Shown: in pieces, positions 60,237-64,000 of the stretch
How the letters are laid out: each line of letters begins with the position of its first letter
Position numbering within the stretch: position 1 is the first letter of the stretch
Origin: Polycyclovorans sp002706265
GTDB taxonomy: Bacteria > Pseudomonadota > Gammaproteobacteria > Nevskiales > Nevskiaceae
DNA length: 64,000 nucleotides
NCBI GenBank assembly: GCA_963973915.1
Contig: CAXBBM010000004.1
Span: 1-64,000, forward strand
Reading direction: 5' to 3'
Position numbers and translations under genes: made by a program
Notes under the pieces: model-generated
What the model was told of the DNA's origin: nothing
The model's database searches: none
What the model saw: the letters and a program-made list of their open reading frames with translations, nothing else

Positions 60237-62549
60237 ATGCTTTTGGCCACCGACCTTGATGGCACGTTTCTCGCCGGCTCGGACGAAGATCGCCAACGCC
60301 TTTACCAGCTGATCAATCGACACCCGCAGATCCAGCTGGCCTTCGTGACCGGTCGCGGCCTGGAATCGGTGCTGCCGCTGCTTTCCGACCCCATCCTGCC
60401 GCGACCCGACTACATCGTCTGCGACGTGGGCGCCACGGTGGTCGATGGCCACACGCTGCAGCCGGTGCAGCCGCTGCAATCGCAGATCGATCAACGCTGG
60501 CCCGGTGAGTCGGCCATCGCGATGGCCCTGGCCGACGTGCCCGACATCCAGCGACAGGAATTTCCGCAGGAACGGCGCTGCTCGTATTTCTGCCGCGAGA
60601 CGGCGGTCACCGACGCCTTGCGCAAGCGCGTTGAAGCCCTGGGCTGCGACCTGCTGTTTTCAAACGGCGTTTACCTCGACGTGCTGCCCAAGGGCGTCAA
60701 CAAGGGCAACACCCTCAAAGGGCTGGTCGAAACGCTGGGAATTCCGCCCGGCAGCGTGCTCACCGCGGGCGACACGCTCAACGACCTGTCGATGCTCAAT
60801 TGCGGCTTCAAGGCGGTGGCGGTCGGTGATTCTGAAGATCCGCTGCTCGATGCCACGCGCGGCAAGGGGCTGGTGCTGCAGGCCGAGCGCCCCGGCTGCG
60901 GAGGCATACTCGAAGCGCTGGCCTACTTCGGCTTTCTGGGTGAAGCCGGCATCCGTTCGGAGGCCGATCCCGAGAAACCGTTCGGCAACTCCCGGCTGCT
61001 CATGGTCTACCACCGCCTGCCCTATGAGGAGGCCGTGGAAGACGGCAAGCCGGTGCGCCGGCGCCACCGCTCACCCAACGGCATCCTGCCGTCGCTGCTG
61101 TCGTTCTTCAAAGGCGAACACGCCGGCACCTGGGTGGCGTGGTCCACCCACGAGGGCAAGGGCCGCTTCGAGACCCACACCGACTTCGAGCCGAAAACCT
61201 ATCCCAAGCTGACGGTGCGTCGCGTACCGCTCAGCAGCCACGATGTCGACATCTTCTACAAGCGCTTCTCCAAGGAAGCCTTCTGGCCCACCCTGCACAC
61301 CTTCTGGGAGCGCGCGCGCTTTCGCGAGGAAGACTGGCAGCTTTATCTCGACGTGAACCGCCGCTTTGCCGACGCCACCGCCGACGAGGCCGCCGAGGGC
61401 GCCACGGTGTGGATCCATGATTACAACCTGTGGATGGTGCCGGCCTACCTGCGCGAGCGTCGCCCCGACCTGCGCATTGCCTTTTTTCACCACACTTATT
61501 TCCCGTCGGCGGATGTCTTCAATGTGGTGCCGTGGCGCCGCGAGATCATCGGCAGCCTTCTGCAATGCAACTACATCGGCTTTCACATTCCCCGGCAGGT
61601 GGAAAATTTTGTCGATGCCGCGCGCGGCGCGTTTCCGTTCAAGACCCTCGCCAAAGAGAACTGCGCGCCACGCTTCCAGACCTACGGCTGCGCGGTGGGG
61701 CTGGACAGCATGACCAGCCAGATCGAAGTGCACGGGCGGCGCATTCAGCTCGGCGCGCACCCGGTGGGCATCGACATGGGGCGCATCCAGGACGCACTGA
61801 ACGAGGCCGACGGCAAGGGCCGGCTCGACGCCCTGCGCAAGCCGCTGACCGGCGTGAAGTTGATTCTCTCGGTCGAACGTCTGGACTACACCAAGGGCAC
61901 GCTCGAAAAACTGCTGGCCTTTGAAAAGCTGCTGGAGGTCTATCCCGAGCTGCTCGGCAAGATCACGCTGATGACCGTGTGCGTGCCGGCCGCCAGCAGC
62001 ATGACCATTTACGACGAGTTGCAAACACAGATCGAACAGGCCGTGGGCCGCATCAACGGCCGCTACTCGCAGGTCGGCTGGACGCCGGTGCAGTTCTTCT
62101 TTCGCAGCATGCCGTTTGACGAAATCTGCGCCTACTACGCCATGGCCGACGTGTGCTGGATCACGCCCCTGCGCGACGGGCTCAACCTGGTCTGCAAGGA
62201 ATACGTGGCGGTTCAGGGGCTGACCCAGGGGCGTGGCGTGCTGGTGCTGTCGGAGTTCGCCGGGGCGGCGGCCGAACTCAAGGGCGCGATTCTCACCAAC
62301 CCGCACGACACGGCCGATCTGGTCTCGGGCCTGTATCTGGCGCTCAACATGGGGCGCGCAGAAGCCAAATCACGCCTGCGCCAGCTCTTCGACGACGTGC
62401 AATACCACTCGGTGACCCGCTGGGGCGACGATTTTCTGGCGGCCGTGGCCAACGACGGCGCGCTGGATCCCAGCCGTATCGAATACGTCGACCCGGTCAC
62501 CGGCATGCCGACCGTGGCCAACCGCGAGACGCCCGCCGCCACAACTTGA
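60237..62549 (+). CDS. ggpPS: Fused glucosylglycerol-phosphate phosphatase/synthase (GgpPS)
   Basis: 770 residues in two parts. Residues 1 to about 245 are a HAD phosphatase of the sucrose-phosphate-phosphatase type: DLDGTF at 6-11, the Lys in PKGVNKGNTLKGL and the acidic GDTLNDLSML. Residues about 250-750 are a GT20 glycosyltransferase like trehalose-phosphate synthase, with GSLLQCNYIGFHIPRQVENFVDA, VERLDYTKG and PLRDGLNLVCKEYV. The phosphatase-first fusion and the FNVVPWRREIIGSLLQCNYIGFHIPR segment fit glucosylglycerol-phosphate synthases of salt-tolerant heterotrophs such as Stenotrophomonas; trehalose synthesis is the alternative. Likely induced by osmotic stress. CAGGGA lies 6 bases before the ATG. 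Confidence 0.82.
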   Translation: MLLATDLDGTFLAGSDEDRQRLYQLINRHPQIQLAFVTGRGLESVLPLLSDPILPRPDYIVCDVGATVVDGHTLQPVQPLQSQIDQRWPGESAIAMALADVPDIQRQEFPQERRCSYFCRETAVTDALRKRVEALGCDLLFSNGVYLDVLPKGVNKGNTLKGLVETLGIPPGSVLTAGDTLNDLSMLNCGFKAVAVGDSEDPLLDATRGKGLVLQAERPGCGGILEALAYFGFLGEAGIRSEADPEKPFGNSRLLMVYHRLPYEEAVEDGKPVRRRHRSPNGILPSLLSFFKGEHAGTWVAWSTHEGKGRFETHTDFEPKTYPKLTVRRVPLSSHDVDIFYKRFSKEAFWPTLHTFWERARFREEDWQLYLDVNRRFADATADEAAEGATVWIHDYNLWMVPAYLRERRPDLRIAFFHHTYFPSADVFNVVPWRREIIGSLLQCNYIGFHIPRQVENFVDAARGAFPFKTLAKENCAPRFQTYGCAVGLDSMTSQIEVHGRRIQLGAHPVGIDMGRIQDALNEADGKGRLDALRKPLTGVKLILSVERLDYTKGTLEKLLAFEKLLEVYPELLGKITLMTVCVPAASSMTIYDELQTQIEQAVGRINGRYSQVGWTPVQFFFRSMPFDEICAYYAMADVCWITPLRDGLNLVCKEYVAVQGLTQGRGVLVLSEFAGAAAELKGAILTNPHDTADLVSGLYLALNMGRAEAKSRLRQLFDDVQYHSVTRWGDDFLAAVANDGALDPSRIEYVDPVTGMPTVANRETPAATT

Positions 62550-62581
62550 GTGCGTGCGCCGGCCGCGGCGCGCGACCCGAC

Positions 62582-63058
62582 TCAGGGTTCGGCCAGGCTC
62601 AGGGCGTACACGTCGGCGTCTTCGCGTTGCCCATCCGGGCACGGGTAATAGCCGGGCCGGCGCCCTATGGGCTTGAAGCCGGCGGCGACATACAGCGCCG
62701 CTGCGCGCAGGTTGCTGGCGCGCACCTCCAGAAACAACACCTCGGTGGCGGCGTGACGCGCGATGTGAATCAGGTGGGCCAGCAACCGCTGACCGTGGCC
62801 CCGTCCCTGCCACCGGGGCGCAACGCAGATGTTCAGCACATGGCCCTCGCCCGCGGCCAGGCTCATCAGGGCGTAGGCCACCAGATGGTCATCGGCATCA
62901 CGCAGGGTCCAGGCCGAATATCCCGCCCGCAGGCAGTCGGCGAAGATGCCCGCCGTCCACGGGTGGGGATAGGCCTGCACCTCGAGCGCCATCACCGCCG
63001 GCAGATCGCCCAGGTGCATGGGCCGGATCAGCGGCAGGTCCTCAGCCCGGCACGCCAT
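62582..63058 (-). CDS. rimI: Ribosomal-protein S18-alanine N-acetyltransferase
   Basis: GNAT acetyltransferase, 158 residues: IRPMHLGDLPAVMALEVQAYPHPWT at the start, acetyl-CoA loop VAPRWQGRGHGQRLLAHLI, and FLEVRASNLRAAALYVAAGFKPIGRRPGYY, which is the RimI signature. Overlaps the end of the uracil-DNA glycosylase gene by 17 bases; an ATG ending at 63019 would avoid the overlap but cuts the first strand. Confidence 0.92.
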   Translation of the reverse strand: MACRAEDLPLIRPMHLGDLPAVMALEVQAYPHPWTAGIFADCLRAGYSAWTLRDADDHLVAYALMSLAAGEGHVLNICVAPRWQGRGHGQRLLAHLIHIARHAATEVLFLEVRASNLRAAALYVAAGFKPIGRRPGYYPCPDGQREDADVYALSLAEP

Positions 63059-63887
63059 TGATGCGTTGCCAGATGCCTTTCAGGTCTTGCCAGCTCTTGG
63101 CCTTTTCGCGCGGGCTGCGCAACAGGTAGGCCGGGTGATAGGTGACCAGTAGCGGCGTCTGCCCCGGGCCGTAGTGATGCAGCGGGCCGCGCAGACGGGC
63201 CAGCGGCTGGTCGGTGGCGAGCAGGCGCTGTGCGGCAATGCGCCCCAGGGCGACGATCAGCTTCGGCTGGATGAGCGCGATCTGCGCCTCCAGATACGGC
63301 CGGCAGGCCTCGGCCTCGTCGGTGGCCGGATCGCGGTTGGCCGGCGGCCGGCATTTCACGACGTTGGCAATGAACACGTTGCGTTCACGGCTGTGGCCAA
63401 TGGACGCCAGCATTTCGTCCAGCAGCTTGCCGGCGCGGCCAACGAACGGAAGCCCCGAGGCATCTTCGTCCGCCCCCGGCCCCTCGCCGACAATCATCAG
63501 CGGGGCATCGCGCGCCCCGGTGCCGAAGACGGTTTGCGTGCGGGTGGCGCAGAGGCCACAGCGGGTGCAGGCGGCAACGGCCGCTTCCAGCGGGGCCCAG
63601 TCGCCGAACGCGCCGATCGGCGCGGCGGCAATCACCGCGCCCGGACCTGCCACGGTGGGCAGGTCCGGCGCCGGGGCGACCGCGACAGGGGGCGCGGGCA
63701 CCACGGCACCCGACGCGGCGGCCGCGGGCGGGCGCGTTGGCGGGTTTGGGGCGACTGCCGTCTCGGGCACGACGGCAGTGGCCGTGGCGTCACGCTCCGC
63801 CGCCGTGCCGGCAGCCGCAGCAACGTCACGCTGCACCCAGACGTCGATGCCCAGCCGTGCGAGCCGCCGCTTCCGCGCAGCGGTCAT
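63042..63887 (-). CDS. Uracil-DNA glycosylase, family 4 (iron-sulfur)
   Basis: Base-excision repair enzyme removing uracil from DNA. 281 residues: a basic start (MTAARKRRLARLGIDVWV), an Ala/Pro-rich linker to about residue 95, then the glycosylase domain. Cluster cysteines appear in CTRCGLCATR, KCRPP and ACRPYL; the catalytic motifs are GEGPGADEDASGLPFVGRAG and VTYHPAYLLRSP. It starts two bases after the stop of the gene upstream (leuA) and overlaps rimI, so leuA-udg-rimI form one transcript. Confidence 0.92.
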   Translation of the reverse strand: MTAARKRRLARLGIDVWVQRDVAAAAGTAAERDATATAVVPETAVAPNPPTRPPAAAASGAVVPAPPVAVAPAPDLPTVAGPGAVIAAAPIGAFGDWAPLEAAVAACTRCGLCATRTQTVFGTGARDAPLMIVGEGPGADEDASGLPFVGRAGKLLDEMLASIGHSRERNVFIANVVKCRPPANRDPATDEAEACRPYLEAQIALIQPKLIVALGRIAAQRLLATDQPLARLRGPLHHYGPGQTPLLVTYHPAYLLRSPREKAKSWQDLKGIWQRINGVPG

Positions 63888-63889
63888 GC

Positions 63890-64000
63890 TCAGGCCAGAG
63901 CCCGGTTCAGCGCCGACAGGATGGCCTTGAGCGAGGCCGTCACGATGTTGGCGTCCACGCCCACCCCGAACAGCGCGCGTCCGTCATCCACCTTGACCTC
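63890..64000 (-). CDS. leuA: 2-isopropylmalate synthase, C-terminal fragment (runs off the window)
   Basis: Only the last 36 codons are in the window: ...FGVGVDANIVTASLKAILSALNRALA. The VDANIVTASLKA block is the end of the LeuA regulatory domain that binds leucine. The gene continues beyond 64000. Citramalate synthase shares this domain, so the call is not certain. Confidence 0.75.
   Translation of the reverse strand, partial: EVKVDDGRALFGVGVDANIVTASLKAILSALNRALA

Overview
The window is GC-rich bacterial chromosome, almost fully coding, with short intergenic gaps and no rRNA, tRNA, CRISPR, prophage or insertion sequence that I can recognise. The gene content points to a gammaproteobacterium near the Xanthomonadales/Nevskiales: the long leuCDB-asd-usg-fimV-truA-trpF-trpBA-accD-folC-SPOR-cvpA-purF-metZ run is the pseudomonad/xanthomonad arrangement, with trpBA present as in xanthomonads. 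It also carries a TonB-dependent receptor of the Xanthomonas/Caulobacter type and a fused glucosylglycerol-phosphate synthase/phosphatase. Taxonomy is inferred from gene order only.

Layout. 1-6.2 kb (minus): the edge of an exopolysaccharide locus with UDP-sugar dehydrogenase, EPS-associated MarR-like regulator, CapD/WbpM-like sugar-nucleotide dehydratase and a YjbH-like outer-membrane protein. 6.5-7.9 kb: a lipoprotein with a long Thr-Pro repeat. 8.1-10.2 kb: groES-groEL behind a CIRCE-like operator and a sigma-32-like promoter. 10.3-15 kb: a thiolase, a DUF1161 protein, an LLM flavin oxidoreductase and an exported beta-rich protein with an Ala-Glu repeat tail. 15.1-22 kb (plus): mutS followed closely by a B12-type ABC importer (btuFCD) and an exported PHP-type metallohydrolase. 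22-26 kb (minus): TonB-dependent receptor plus exported tyrosine-phosphatase-fold protein. 26.4-29.1 kb (plus): Ca/Na antiporter, then hemP behind a promoter with a Fur-like box, and ferredoxin-NADP reductase; a thioesterase lies between them on the other strand.

29.2-48.8 kb (minus) is a nearly continuous biosynthetic block: leucine, aspartate-family, tryptophan, fatty-acid, folate, purine and methionine genes with fimV and truA. The last biosynthetic gene, metZ, is preceded by a very good match to a SAM-II riboswitch followed by an intrinsic terminator. A LysR regulator diverges from leuC across a perfect inverted repeat. 49.9-52.1 kb: DUF1415 and D-Ala-D-Ala carboxypeptidase. 52.1-55.7 kb (plus): a cobalamin riboswitch with an unusually long variable segment, a BtuB-like receptor and a lipoprotein resembling in layout the surface B12-binding BtuG of Bacteroides. 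This second B12 locus complements the inner-membrane importer at 17.7-20.4 kb.

55.7-64 kb: rlmA, a FAD-dependent dehydrogenase, an OmpA-family protein, UPF0114, ggpPS, rimI, family-4 uracil-DNA glycosylase and the 3' end of leuA.

The observations I rate highest are the SAM-II riboswitch on metZ, the riboswitch-btuB-lipoprotein locus with its repeated RNA segment, and the TonB receptor/exported phosphatase pair.
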